Assembly: GCF_040869045.1 (NCBI RefSeq)
Contig: NC_090322.1
Span: 191,641,477 to 191,705,476 of the forward strand
DNA length: 64,000 bases
DNA from: Eurosta solidaginis
Taxonomy: Eukaryota; Arthropoda; Insecta; Diptera; Tephritidae
Reading direction: 5' to 3'
Shown: in pieces, positions 20,450 to 31,349 of the stretch
How the letters are laid out: the number at the start of each line of letters is the position of its first letter
Position numbering within the stretch: position 1 is the stretch's first letter
Program-made: the position numbers and the translations under genes
Notes under the pieces: generated by a model
Database searches by the model: none
Told to the model about the DNA's origin: nothing
The model's input: only the letters and a program-made list of their open reading frames with translations

Positions 20450-22570
20450 TGAAACACAAAAATTTGTCGCGACCATATTTAAGAAAATAAATTCTAAAAA
20501 AAATTAATTTTGTTTATGGTAACTCGATATTTTCAAAAAAGTGGTCCCGGCAAATTTTTTTTGTTTCACGTATAAATAATAGCTAATTTTTCCCCACGTA
20601 AAAGTTGTCTTGCCAACTTCAGAGAAATTAGATATTCGACATTGCCGCATACCACCAAGTTTGCTCTACGAAGCTGCCAAGTTGACAAGGTAGCGTTGGC
20701 GACTATTCATCATTTATAAGAGTTCAGAGCGCGTATTAGGTACATATTACGATCCGTGATCGAAACTCATTCTTTAAATCACAATAGCTCTGAAATGGTG
20801 GATCGGATTAACGGCATATGCAAACTAGCGACATAAGATCCGTAACGTATACTAATTTTTAGAAATAGTTTGACAGTTGCATAGTATCGTTTGATTGAAA
20901 ATGGTTTTCAGTCACTGATCGTGACACGTAATACGGGCCCAGCATTGCAGATAAATGACTGCAATTTCTGCGGCTCATGTTCTCTCAAAATCCTGGCGGA
21001 AGTAATGCAAGTGCATCTTTCTTTCCTACTTAAGTTCATATGGGCAAATATGTGCATGTTTAAATGGGGACTAAGTAGGAATTACATGGTTAGATTCATG
21101 AGCGCCCACCAAATACGCACTAAGGACATTCACAATGGGTATAAAAGGCGTTCGGTGGTAGTGTGGAAAATGCCATTCACGATTAAATTTATTAAGATTA
21201 AATTCTTCTTTTATTATTATTCCACCACTGCCCATTATGGCAATACGATTTCTTGCCAAAAAAGAATTTGAAAGCGACTGTTATTAGCAACTTTTTGTCC
21301 AGTTTTACTTTGAACAAAAAAAAAATGCAATTGCTATCTGGTAAATATATATTGTTGGCTGGGATATAACACGAATACAGTCATAGGGTTTAAAAAATAT
21401 GAATTTAATTTCATTGTTGACTCTGAAAATAAAACAAAAGCCGCGGTTTTGTGTTTGTAGTTAAATCAAACATCAAAATCTGTTTGAGAAAAAGCGCAAT
21501 AAAAATCACAAAATATTTCATTAAAACCGAAAATTTAACCAGAAGTTGAAGCAGAAATTAGGCAAAAAAACTGTTGGTAGCCTTCTGAAGTTTGCTGCCT
21601 AAGTCTTTCGATTTTATCTATGAATATTTAACGTTTTGCTTTACGTACTCATCCCGTATGAGGGTATCTATCTACAATCGCTAAAATGCAACAACCTCAA
21701 ATCATTGAGGTCAACATTTGTAAGTCAGCAAGCAATATATACTGAACTTACAACAACAAATCTACAATAAAAATAAATAAAAAGGTTTGGGCACTTTTTA
21801 AAGCGCAAAATGCCTTGACAGCTGATGTTAATATGTAGGCTTGATAGTTATGGCGCCACTTAGACCTTTGTGGTGTATACCTACCAGCGAATTCAATTTA
21901 TATATAAATTTACAAGTGTACATGCAAACAAATATACAATGTAACATTTTTATTTTTGTGGAAAAAGTGCCGCAAGTAGGGCGTTACGACCCTAATTAGG
22001 TGATGTCTATTAGCAACGGACAGCTGTCTCTCAGCTGTCTTCAACAATTCAATACAACTTTAGCATCAACAATTGCTTTTGAGGTATTGAGGAGATGAAA
22101 AAATTTCATTTTTCTAATTTTTACTTTTCATTAAGCTTTCTGCTACCAAAGTATAACATGCAATTCCTTTACAGTTTAGTTAGTGGAGTAGGTCAGTGAG
22201 CGTTAAACGTAATTTTACAATCTGCGCTTAATTGATCTGGTTATTGGGCATAAGGAAGTAGAGGCATCAGGCGCAAAAGGTAAAAGCGATAACACAGATT
22301 TAAGTGGAAAATTTCTAATTATGCCTATCTGAATTGTAACCTGATTTCTCTGATAGTTCTAAAGCTACTTTGAATAAACCATGAAAGAAATAAATGAAAT
22401 TTTCTATTTTTGTTTTTACTTTTTCTTATCTACGAGTACATTTTTCTATAACTTCTTCTCATCTTAATATGCTTTATTGATGACTCTTCAAGTATTACTT
22501 AATTGGTAGACAATCAATCACGCGCTGACAAATATGTATGTGATTGTAGATACCTACATACATATATGTA
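20450..22570. other. Unassigned DNA
   Basis: A 126-codon frame at 20891-21271 has a T-rich C-terminus and no domain I recognise. No tandem repeat or element ends could be supported in the rest. Confidence 0.4.
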
Positions 22571-22575
22571 AGTAC

Positions 22576-22712
22576 GTTGTTGTTGTTGTTGTTGTAGCGA
22601 TAAGGACACTTCCCGAAGGCCTTAGGCAGTGCTATCGATGTGATGGTCCTTTGCCGGATACAGACCCGGTACGCTCCGGTACCAAGCCCGACCATCTCGC
22701 GACCGATTTGTT
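22576..22712 (-). mobile_element. (CAA)n-tailed interspersed repeat, copy 1
   Basis: Starts with a GTTGTTGTTGTTGTTGTTGT run, the complement of a CAA tail, then AGCGATAAGGACACTTCCCG, GGCCTTAGGCAGTGCTATCG, GGTCCTTTGCCGGATACAGA and GTACGCTCCGG. The same body occurs in the opposite orientation at 27420, 42446 and 46413. The short length, lack of coding and simple 3' tail suggest a SINE or the 3' end of a LINE. Confidence 0.7.
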
Positions 22713-22734
22713 ATGACCCCATGCGACTTTCTAT

Positions 22735-22920
22735 GCCTTAACTTTAACTTTAACTTTAACTTTCACTTTAACTTTAACTTTATTCTTAACTTTAACTTTA
22801 ACTTTCGCTTTAACTTTAACATTCACTTTAACTTTAACTTCAACTTTAACTTTAACTTTAACTTTCACTTTAACTTTAACATTCACTTTAACTTTAACTT
22901 TAATTTTAACTTTAACTTTA
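22735..22920 (+). repeat. AACTTT hexamer array
   Basis: About 30 imperfect copies of AACTTT, with occasional AACTTC, CACTTT and AACATT variants, run for about 185 bases directly after the (CAA)n-tailed repeat. The reading frames across it are artefacts of the hexamer. Confidence 0.95.
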
Positions 22921-22955
22921 TGATCCGGGGTGGGCGTGAGCTTAGCACCTGCTAA

Positions 22956-23221
22956 CAAGCCAACCTAATATAAACGCACGCAAGTCATTTTCTGTCAAAA
23001 ATGTCTCATGCACATACAACTTGTATGAGAGCAACTCAAATTGAATTTGCTGCGTGAAAACCTAACTCGATTTCTAATTTTTGTTCTGCGTGACATTTAG
23101 ATTTGACGTTTGCACACATGCTTTACATTGTCGCAACGCATGCTTATTTGGGTTAGGGCAAAACACGCCGGTTGTTTGCGTGCGATAAAAAAACGCAGTG
23201 CGGTTTTATTAGGTTGGCTTG
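22956..23221. mobile_element. MITE with TAA target duplication
   Basis: Ends are CAAGCCAACCTAATA and TATTAGGTTGGCTTG (one-base differences inside), flanked by TAA at 22953-22955 and 23222-23224. A 3-bp TAA duplication with such ends fits the PIF/Harbinger superfamily. It is 266 bases long and has no coding. Confidence 0.8.
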
Positions 23222-23664
23222 TAAGCGACCATATATGCATACGATAAGCGATAGCACAATGGCTACTTCGTGAAAATCAACGACAGCTCTTTTAGTTTGA
23301 TTTCGATGCTCGTACGGTGAGGAAGTGTCGCACGCGCGCTTAAAACAGAGTACCAAAGAGTGCGTGTGACACATGTTCACCGTTCAAACATTGAAATCAA
23401 ACTAAATAAATAATTGATTTTGCTTTCGTGCTCGCTACGCGTTCGTGTTTACTAACACATTCTCAATTTGGTAACCGTGTAAATGTAGTGGTGCCCACCG
23501 CTGTTTATGATAGAGATCCAATTTTATGTATTTGGCCTGTTGCTAACACCGAACCTTTACGAACCTTTTCGAGCCTTTTCGAACCTTTTTTGACAAATAT
23601 CCGTTACGGTTTTTTTTTATTTAGTCGCCAAGCCCGCGATAAAATCTATGCAATAGCTTGAAAT

Positions 23665-24388
23665 CAAAATATGTGTGTGTGTGTTCGCTATGGAAACGTA
23701 TTTCCCACACATCAATCATCACCAAATTTTGGTTATGGGTTCCTTCGATCAACGGGAAGGTTTTAGGCTAAAAATAATTTCGATATATAAAAGGGGCACC
23801 TCCCATACAAATGGAATCTTTGGTACTGCATACCTTTGAAGGTATACATGCCAGAACACTGAAGTTCAATGAGGAGTTATATGAGGTCAATCCCTAACAC
23901 CACCAAAAAAATGCGGAATTTGGAGAAAGGGGGCGTGACACCTCCCATACAAATGCAATCTTTAGTAATGCATAACTTTGAAGGTATACATACCAGAACA
24001 TTGAAATTCAGTAAGGAGATATATGAGGTCAATCCCTAACACCACCAAGAAAAGGCGGAATTGGGAAAAAGGGGGCTTGGAACCTCCCATTCAAATGGAA
24101 TCTTTGGTACTGCATAACTTTGAAGGTATACATGCCAGAACATTGAAATTCAGTAAGGAGTTATATGAGGTCAATCCCTAAAACCACCAAGAAAATGCGG
24201 AATTGGGAAAAAGGGGGCGTGGAACCTCCCATTCAAATGGAATCATTGGTACTGCATAACTTTGAAGGTATACATGCCAGAACATTGAAATTCAGTAAGG
24301 AGTTATTTGAGGTCAATCCTTAACACCACCAAGAAAATATGGAATTGGGAAAAAGGGGCGTGGCACCTCCCATACAAATGGAATATAT
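23665..24388 (+). repeat. 142-bp tandem array, Helitron-linked
   Basis: A leader at 23665-23797 (AAATCAAAATATGTGTGTG, CATCACCAAATTTTGG, GGTTCCTTCGATCAACG) matches the 5' part of the Helitron at 25335. It is followed by units whose ACCTCCCAT(A/T)CAAATG starts lie at 23798, 23940, 24082, 24224 and 24365, a period of 141-142. Each carries ACTTTGAAGGTATACATGCC and GAGGTCAATCC. The fifth unit is cut at 24388 by a solo LTR and resumes at 25089. Confidence 0.9.
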
Positions 24389-25088
24389 TGTAACGAATTT
24401 TCTGCAAATCCTCTTATTTGCAATCCTCTGCTAAGTTCGAATCACTAAACTGTTGAATAAATAACTCCAATATTGAATAATAGAAAAATGGCCTTTATTA
24501 AAGTACTTCACAATTACACTTATACTTTGCTACTCGCTGGCTTAATAACCAAACTGATTGATAACTCAAATGAAACTCTACTATTGGCCGCCAGATCGCG
24601 TGCTTAATCAAACTGATATAGCTCAACTCAAACTGAATTGCTTCTTACTCGCCTGCCCCGCTTTTATAGTTTACGCTGCATACTTCTAGGCTCTTCGATT
24701 CCCAGAAGTTACTAGTTAGTTTCGGCTACAAAATCGCCAGCCACAACTACGTGCACAAATTATTGCTCTCTCTTGTGACAACTCAGATAAGATATATGCA
24801 TGTGTTTGTACATTGCCGCTCCGCTGCTCGTATACGTACATATGTGTAGACGCAATTATTTATTCGTTTATGTAGATACATAATGATTGAATTATTGATG
24901 TGAATGTTTGTAGTTTACAGTCTCTCGCGCATACATAGGCGTATAAGTAAATACATCTGTGTGTGACATCTTTCGGCTGCCTTATATATGTGTATACATG
25001 ATTTGATTATTGACGTAAATACTGCTTATCGTGGCCTTGGCATCGCCTTGGTGATGGTATAACTTAGTGATGTTAATTATCCGTGACA
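24389..25088 (-). mobile_element. Solo Ty3/gypsy LTR, ATAT duplication
   Basis: Runs from TGTAACGAATTTTCTGC to AATTATCCGTGACA and shares many words with the LTRs of the 8-13.7 kb element (CACTAAACTGTTGAATAAAT, AACTCAGATAAGATATATGC). It is flanked on both sides by ATAT (24385-24388 and 25089-25092). A lone LTR with an intact duplication is the product of recombination between the two LTRs of a full element. It is 700 bases long. Confidence 0.95.
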
Positions 25089-25250
25089 ATATTATACTGC
25101 ATATATCTGGATGTCGTAATGGTAGGATAAATAAAATTGGTAAGGAGCTATGTGACGTTAAGTCCTAAAACCTCCAGTAAAATGTGGAATGGGGAAAAAC
25201 TATGGCTGCCGTACAAACTTAAGTTATTTTAACACCTAAAGTTGGACTGC
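25089..25250 (+). repeat. Remainder of the 142-bp array after the LTR
   Basis: ATACTGCATATATCTGGATG, TTGGTAAGGAGCTATGTGAC and CTCCAGTAAAATGTGGAATG are diverged versions of the unit interrupted at 24388. Confidence 0.7.
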
Positions 25251-25334
25251 ATTGTTGAGCTTAGCTGTTATCACTTTTGGACGTTTAGTAATCTGCCGCT
25301 GTTAAAAAAATTGTTTAGCTTCAGTCTATCTACA

Positions 25335-25954
25335 TCTTTTATAAAAATCAAATTCTGTGTGTGTGTTCCCTATGAAAACGTGTTTGCTATACTTCGATCA
25401 TCACCAAATTTTGGCTCGAGGTTCCTTCGATCAAGACGAAATTTTTCATATTTCAGAATTAAGAATTTTAAATTTAAATGTTTTTGTTTTTTGGCTATGC
25501 GAAAGAACTATCTTAGCTCCCAAAAATGATCATGTTAACAAAATCAATGATCGCTTTCAAAATCAATTTCCTGGTGAAGTAACGAAATATAAATCGATCG
25601 ACACAGTTACAGATGAAGATAAAATTGTGAATTATCCAAATGAATTTCTATACTCCTTAGACCCAAAAGGAATGCCTGCGCATATATCAACTTTGAAAAT
25701 TGGCTCACCAGTCATGCTTCTTCGGAATGTAATCAAAGCAACAACCATCAGCGGTAAAAGCAATACAATAACATAAAATAAGATACAATAAGATACAAGA
25801 ATAAAATGTTTTAACAGAAAATTTCACCAAATATGTATACAAAATTCAATTCAATTTACAGAACAATAAATTAAATTATCAACAAACAAAACAGAAAAAA
25901 TAACGCAACATCCATTCGATTTCGGGCGTTACAACGTGCGCCTGGTAAAGCTAG
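25335..25954 (+). mobile_element. Internally deleted Helitron
   Basis: Starts TCTTTTATAAAAATCAAATT and ends with a small GC hairpin (GGCG...CGCC, about 25924-25942), then TGGTAAAG and CTAG. Helitrons begin TC, end CTRR a dozen bases after a hairpin, and insert between A and T. The flanks here are A (25334) and T (25955). The 5' leader is joined directly to the 3' end of the helicase gene, so most of the Rep and helicase region is gone. Confidence 0.82.
25495..25776 (+). pseudogene. Helitron Pif1-like helicase, C-terminal piece
   Basis: The translation contains WLCERTILAPKNDHVNKIND, VTKYKSIDTVTDED, VNYPNEFLYSLDPKGMPAHI and LKIGSPVMLLRNV. This run is characteristic of the C-terminal third of Helitron Pif1-type helicases, which unwind DNA during rolling-circle transposition. 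The N-terminal Rep nuclease, Walker A and B motifs and the start are absent. The frame is fused to non-coding leader and ends at a TAA at 25774-25776. A stop or frame change after NVIKATTISG removes the final helicase motif. Confidence 0.85.
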
Positions 25955-26365
25955 TTTGTTATAAATTCTTCCTGTTGATTGGCGCTTAATATCAAAAAAA
26001 CTTTAACCGAATGAAAACATAAAAATAAAATAAAAACATTTTAAGAACTTTCTTTATATAAATGGACAAAAATCAGAGAAAAATGTCTCCTTATATAAAG
26101 ACATATTTATGAGAAGTAAAAATATAAAAGTGGAGCACAAATTACTTGGATGGGAAAGTTGGTAGGAAAGGAGATATTATTAGTCAATCAATTGCGCTCC
26201 ACCTTTATATTTTTACTTCTCATAAATATGTTTGTAATTTCTATGTCAAAATTTAAAAACCAAAGTTTAGCAAGAATATGTCTTTATATAAGTAGATATT
26301 TTTCGCTGATTTTTGTCCATTTAAAATTTTTTTATTTTATTTTTTTATTTTCTCGGTGTGTTAAC
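25955..26365. repeat. Inverted segments around 26040-26310
   Basis: GTCTCCTTATATAAAGACAT with AAAAATATAAAAGTGGAGC (26085-26140) is mirrored by GCTCCACCTTTATATTTTTA and ATGTCTTTATATAAGTAGAT (26191-26300). The surrounding words GGACAAAAATCAG and CTGATTTTTGTCC are inverted too. This is a foldback of about 270 bases, possibly a MITE. Confidence 0.65.
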
Positions 26366-26369
26366 CTAT

Positions 26370-27185
26370 CTGTTAAGTTTTACGCTTGTAACTCAATGAG
26401 AACTTACATAAAAATCAATCCCAAAATTCCCTCCGTCCGTTTGATTTTTCTAAATATCTCAGTTCGTGCGCCCCCTAGCGAAACTTTTTGTATTGTGTCA
26501 TCGACCTCTGACTTAAGCTCTAAATTGTTAGCCTCTAGCTCATCGAGAAGTGACTTAAAACCCGATTTCAAGTTTTCAAATTATTATCTAATTTTTTCGA
26601 TCCGTGCGCCACCTAGCTGAATTTTTTTCTCCTTTTGTTCCTTTGTAACTGTCTTAAGCTGTCTTTGAGGTTTCATGTTTGTAGCTCAATGAGAAGTTAC
26701 TTTAAGATGGATCTCAAAACACCAAATGTCCAAATTCTTATCTAAATATTTCGATCTGTGTGCCACCTAACGGAATTTGTTTCTCCTTTTCTTAAATTTT
26801 CTCGGCGTCTTATCATATCTGTTCAGTTTTACAGTTGTAGCTCGATGAGAACTTACATAAAAATCAATCCCAAAATTCCCTCCATTTCGTACGATTTTCT
26901 AAATATATCATCCGGTGCGCCCCTAGCGAAACTTTTTGTATCGGCTGTCATCGACATCTGAATTAAGTTTGAAATTTCAAGTCTCTATCGCATCGAGAAA
27001 TTACTTAAAAGCTGGTTTGAAAATTTCCAAATTCTTATCTAATTCTTTCGATCCGTGCGCTGTAACGTCACCTAACGGATATTTTTTTTCCTCTTGTTGC
27101 ATTATCACGGTGTTCTAACCTATATGTAAATTTTAACGTTTGTAGCTCAATGAGAAGTTACTTAAAAATCGGTTACAAGATTTGT
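26370..27185 (+). repeat. ~445-bp higher-order array related to 395-850
   Basis: Two ~445-base super-units each contain two kinds of sub-unit. One has CTAAATAT-TCA and GTGCGCCCCCTAGCGAAAC; the other has TCGATCCGTGCGCCACCTA and a TTTTTTCTCCTTTTG tail. Core sites lie at 26468, 26606, 26759, 26917 and about 27065. Linking words GTAGCTC-ATGAGAA-TTAC recur five times. The cores and TAGCTC-ATCGAGAAG words link it to the array at 395-950. Confidence 0.75.
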
Positions 27186-27415
27186 ATGAAAAGCGGACAA
27201 ACATTCACCGACCTAATATAAAGGAAGTAAAAAACTCGACATTAACCTTTCCTTATAATTTCCTTGAGATTAAAGGGGTTATGTAGTGCAACCCATTCAA
27301 TGCTCAAGAGGTTGCCAGCGCAATTTATAGATTCTGCAACCCAACTGTCAACCTTACTTACGCGTAGCGAGTTCAATTTATTTAGCAGTCGAATCTTTGG
27401 AGACCACAAGTAAAT
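27186..27415. other. Unassigned DNA
   Basis: Nothing could be supported here. Confidence 0.4.
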
Positions 27416-27419
27416 AACG

Positions 27420-27610
27420 GAATGAGGGGATCGGATGACCTAGAAGGCGCAAAGTAATAACTTTACATTGTTCCCGAGATGGTTGGGCTAGTACCATCAT
27501 ATTGGTATTTTCCGGAGCGCACAATATCAACATCCGGCAAAGAACGATAAACCTCTATAATGCCCCCAAACCTGCGGTTAGTGACGTTATCGCAAGAAGA
27601 AGAAGATGAT
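27420..27610 (+). mobile_element. (CAA)n-tailed interspersed repeat, copy 2
   Basis: Contains GGATGACCTAGAAGG, TTCCCGAGATGGTTGGGCTA, TTTTCCGGAGCGCACAATAT, TCCGGCAAAGAACGATAAAC and GACGTTATCGCAAGAAGAAG. The tail is degenerate (AAGAAG) instead of CAA. Confidence 0.65.
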
Positions 27611-28637
27611 GACTGGAAAATTCGTAGCAACAGATGTCAATACGATTTGGCCTCTGCTTACTGGAATGAGTAGATATTTAGGTAGGAAGGCTGTCACTGC
27701 AGCGAAATATTTCCATCTTGGATAATAAATATCAAAATAATTCTTTTCGTTCCGGCGATTTTCTAACAGGGTCGATAATTGATGTAAATTAAAAAATTAA
27801 AAATGAAAAATTTGGTAAAATTTGGTTTGGAGATAAACCGGCTTCGGCGTTGTGCCATGCTCAGTGGCATTCTCCGAATGCTACATTGCCTTCGATGTGC
27901 GAATTCTAGGCCCAAATATCGAATCCATACCTAGTGGTATTCTATGGGCAAAGACAGAGTGCTTAGTAATACAAGGCATGATCGATTTCATAAATATGCC
28001 CACGAAACAGAAGGCTATTCGTTTCTCGTCTCAGCTCTAACATCTACTCACTGATAGCAACTTGCGACTTAATTATGAAACTGCCGAGTGCTGCCTACAG
28101 CATCATGCTGAGTACGTAAGCGTCATAGAGACATGAAGAAGGAAGGATGTTAGTGCGCATAACTGGAAATGCTGATGAAAATTCTACCATCGGATGACGC
28201 AATGTTTCAATGTAGCTGTAAATTCTTGCACAAGCGATCATTGCGACCTGGTAATCGATCCGCAGAGTGTGCTTAAGTTAGAGAGATAGCCACTCAACTA
28301 TAACGAAAGGAGACGACCAATGCACCTATTAAAAAAAAGCTCCGGAAAATGACAGGCTAACGGCAGGGCGATTCAAACACGGAGGCTAACTATAATCAAC
28401 TTCATTACCTAACTGAAACTGCCGCTCTAGAAAAACAGTTAAAAAAATGGTTAAGGAACATAAACGCAGAACGAAATTAAATAACTAATGACCTGTGTCC
28501 TGCCTCCGAGTTCAGATAAGTCGTGGTGTAATGTCAGTGTGCTGGCTAAAGTAACCAATGATGCTCGACTCAAGTGACGGGACAACTAACATAAAAAGTA
28601 CTGTAGAAATTTTGTTGTTTTTTGTTTGACAGCCCTT
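27611..28637. other. Unassigned DNA
   Basis: At 27818-27875 the TTCGGCGTTGTGCCAT repeat recurs (see 17643). Degraded coding texture is possible at 27860-28300, but I could not match it to a family. Confidence 0.4.
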
Positions 28638-28800
28638 AGGGTATATTTTTGCTGTGAAAAGCTTCTCAGCGAAAATTCACCTGTCCGAACAGAGCCGTTC
28701 GGGGTCGGCATGAAACATGTACCTAGGTCCGCCAATTTGTAAAAAAATAATAATAAGCAGTACACTAAAAATTAGAAGAGAAGCTCGCCCTTAATCTCCT
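28638..28800 (+). mobile_element. SINE copy, 5' truncated
   Basis: Carries GGGTATATTTTTGCTGTGAA, CCGTTCGGGGTCGGCATGAA, GTCCGCCAATTTGT and AGAAGCTCGCCCTTAATCTC, all parts of the SINE body at 4487. It is followed by an ATT-rich run. Confidence 0.8.
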
Positions 28801-28849
28801 CGTTATTGTTATTATTATTATTATTAATATGGGTTTTTTCATAATCTTA

Positions 28850-30800
28850 ATAAAGTAAATTATCGGTTCTGTAAAGTTGATTGAGCTAATTCTACAGACA
28901 GTTGATATCGCACGTTATGCAAAGCTAAAGCCTAATCACCAGAAATGTAAAGAATTTAGCACCTGCTGAAGCCTTTTCACTTCAAGGTATCTCTGCCCTT
29001 ACAAATACTTACTGTGTCAGCACGTTGTACGTCAAAGGTCAACAACCTCAAAGCAAATGCCGAAACAAAACTCCAAAATCACTATGTAACAGTACAAGGG
29101 ACAGAGATAATCATGCATTTTTGGTGGCTAGATAAAAGATTAAATCAACCATGGGTCTATAATCAGGCCTTGGAAGGCATCCAGCGCGTAGCTCTAAGTC
29201 ATACTTGGTGTGTACTTGCCGGCTTCAAATATATTTAGTTTCTTCTTTGGTGTTTCACGCCGATTTATTAATAAACTCTCAGCCAGTGAACAGAGGAATG
29301 GACGACCAAGCATCATCCCGATTTTATTGTCATATACAAAGCCAAAGGATGTATATGTTCGGATTGTCGTCCACTTTATAGTTTAGACACGAGCATTAGG
29401 AAAATTTACCAACTAATAAATGAGCTTCAAATTTTATCAAGCTTGTAGTGTACAGTTTTTTAACACTATGACCAATAAATTAGTTTACAGGCAATTATAG
29501 ACAAATTTTAAAAATTAATTTGTTAAACTTTCACGTTTCATATCTTTCATTCATTCATTTATGTTCTATTGATGCCTTAATAAGAAATGACTTTCTTTTT
29601 CAAAAACTATGTCACTTCCGGGTTCATTAAGAAAAGATGAGCGGCAGTCATTTATTTGAAGTTATATTCTCAATAGTTTAAAAAGTAGAAACTTTTAATT
29701 TAAATTTTACATTAAACGGAAATCCCTCACAGTTGATAATACTAATATTAATCGAAATCAACAATGTCATATCAACAGTATATTTGTGTTAAAAAGGAAA
29801 TTAGTACAAAGACCCATATAAGTATACGAGCCGGACCCGTGCGCACAGAAATCAGCTGTTCTATCAACCAATTAAAACTTACACTTGCGGTGCCATCTGG
29901 CGTATGGTAGCAAATGCCGGTAAAGCAGTGCAAATATTCACAATAGGGCCAGAGTACAAATAGATTTCTTTGTGTACTCACAATCGTTTATTTTTAACAA
30001 ATTATTTTAATAAAATATAACTGAACAAAAGCACTACGACCAAAATTGCACAAAGCTCGCTAATAGCCCGAATCTCCATCTTTACAACCAAAACTTTATT
30101 TATAGATTTGGATTCCAAATAAGAGCGAAAAAGGGACCCGTACATAAAAATAGCAATTAGAAATAATATATATGATGATATTTGATCTGATACTGATCGA
30201 AGTGTCAAAGTAGCGTGGAATATGAGTTTGACAATGAAAGAAGTGTCAAAATTATCGGGGTTGGTGTCACCGACATCGACGAAGGGAAACAATAAAAGGA
30301 GCCGAATATCAGATATGGATTGCTGTGATGGTAACTTTTTTTTTTTTGAAAAAAATTTAGTATGAAAATGTAAAGTGCATTTACATATATGGGACCTACA
30401 AAAAATTATATAAAGTCTTCGAATGGTGTATCTGAAGAAGCGTACTTATGCCAACATTAAGTATAAAAACACGGGTGCTAAATTTTCCTATCCGTTCAAC
30501 ATCTCTCCGCGAAAAACAGTTTAAAACCGTGATCGGCTGCCAAAACATTTCCAAAAATGTGGAAAGAGGTATGAAAAACGCGTTTTGACCCAGTATCAAT
30601 AATGCAAAGGCAAAACGTGTTCGGATTATTGAAACCGTGGGCAAAACGCGTCTATCAAAGCTTCCCACGACGGTTTTGGTCGTGTTTTAGCAATCGTTCC
30701 CAATAATAAAGTATCACAATTTGTTAACTAAAATTGTCCAAAACATATGGATTTTAAAGAGAGATCTAATTAAGTGCACGTTTGAAAAATAAGGTTATGC
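28850..30800. other. Unassigned AT-rich DNA
   Basis: Frames at 29014-29238, 30002-30292 (minus) and 30396-30668 (minus) show no recognisable domain. The 30002-30292 frame ends in a hydrophobic run that reflects T-rich composition. I do not call genes here. Confidence 0.4.
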
Positions 30801-30803
30801 CAA

Positions 30804-31346
30804 TTTCACACAGAAACTTAATGAAATAATTAGTCAAGTTTTCTACATTAAAGGCCTAATTGAACTCAATCTTCCATACAAATACAAATTCTTAATTATC
30901 TCATTAATGCTTTATTGAATGCCTAATCTAGTGAAAAATCCAGTCGGTTTTGCTTAAGCTTCGAATTTTATTGTCAATGTAACAAATGACAATCAAAAAT
31001 AAATTATTTTCAATAATTCACGAAAATTAGAAAAACACGAAAAAATTTCAAAATTTAATTTTCGCTGCATTTGCTGCAAAAGATAATATGGCTTTTTCGA
31101 AAATAGGAACATATTTGGTCAGGTGCAACATCTATGGGTAGTTGCGCATGCATTTTATTTTGATTGTATTTTTAGTTAAGAAGGAAACGGGCGATTTCCA
31201 TTTTAACTATTTTTTGTAAAAGCGAAATAGTTTTTTGGGGCTGCTGACAGATGTTCGTTTAATGAAGCAAAAGGCCCTGTATGAAAAGGGAAACTTAATT
31301 ATTTCATTAAATAGAATTGTGATTCGATTAAGTTTCTGTGTGAAAA
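30804..31346. mobile_element. MITE with TTTCACACAGAAACTTAAT ends
   Basis: The left end TTTCACACAGAAACTTAATG is inverted at the right as ATTAAGTTTCTGTGTGAAA. Inner words TGAAATAATTA and TAATTATTTCA, and CCATACAAATAC against TATGAAAAGGGAAAC, are also roughly inverted. It is about 540 bases with no coding. A target duplication was not clear. Confidence 0.65.
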
Positions 31347-31349
31347 CGG

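Noticed and set aside
20891..21271. 126-codon frame as a gene
   Set aside because: No recognisable domain, a low-complexity tail, and no splice or promoter context.
22713..22958. Frames with alternating N-F or K-V residues
   Set aside because: Produced by the AACTTT hexamer array.
395..27185. CRISPR-like arrays from the spaced repeats
   Set aside because: Units are long, degenerate and eukaryotic in setting; there are no short identical repeats with unique spacers.
30002..30292. Minus-strand 96-codon frame with a hydrophobic end as a membrane protein
   Set aside because: The hydrophobic run follows from T-rich sequence and there is no other sign of coding.
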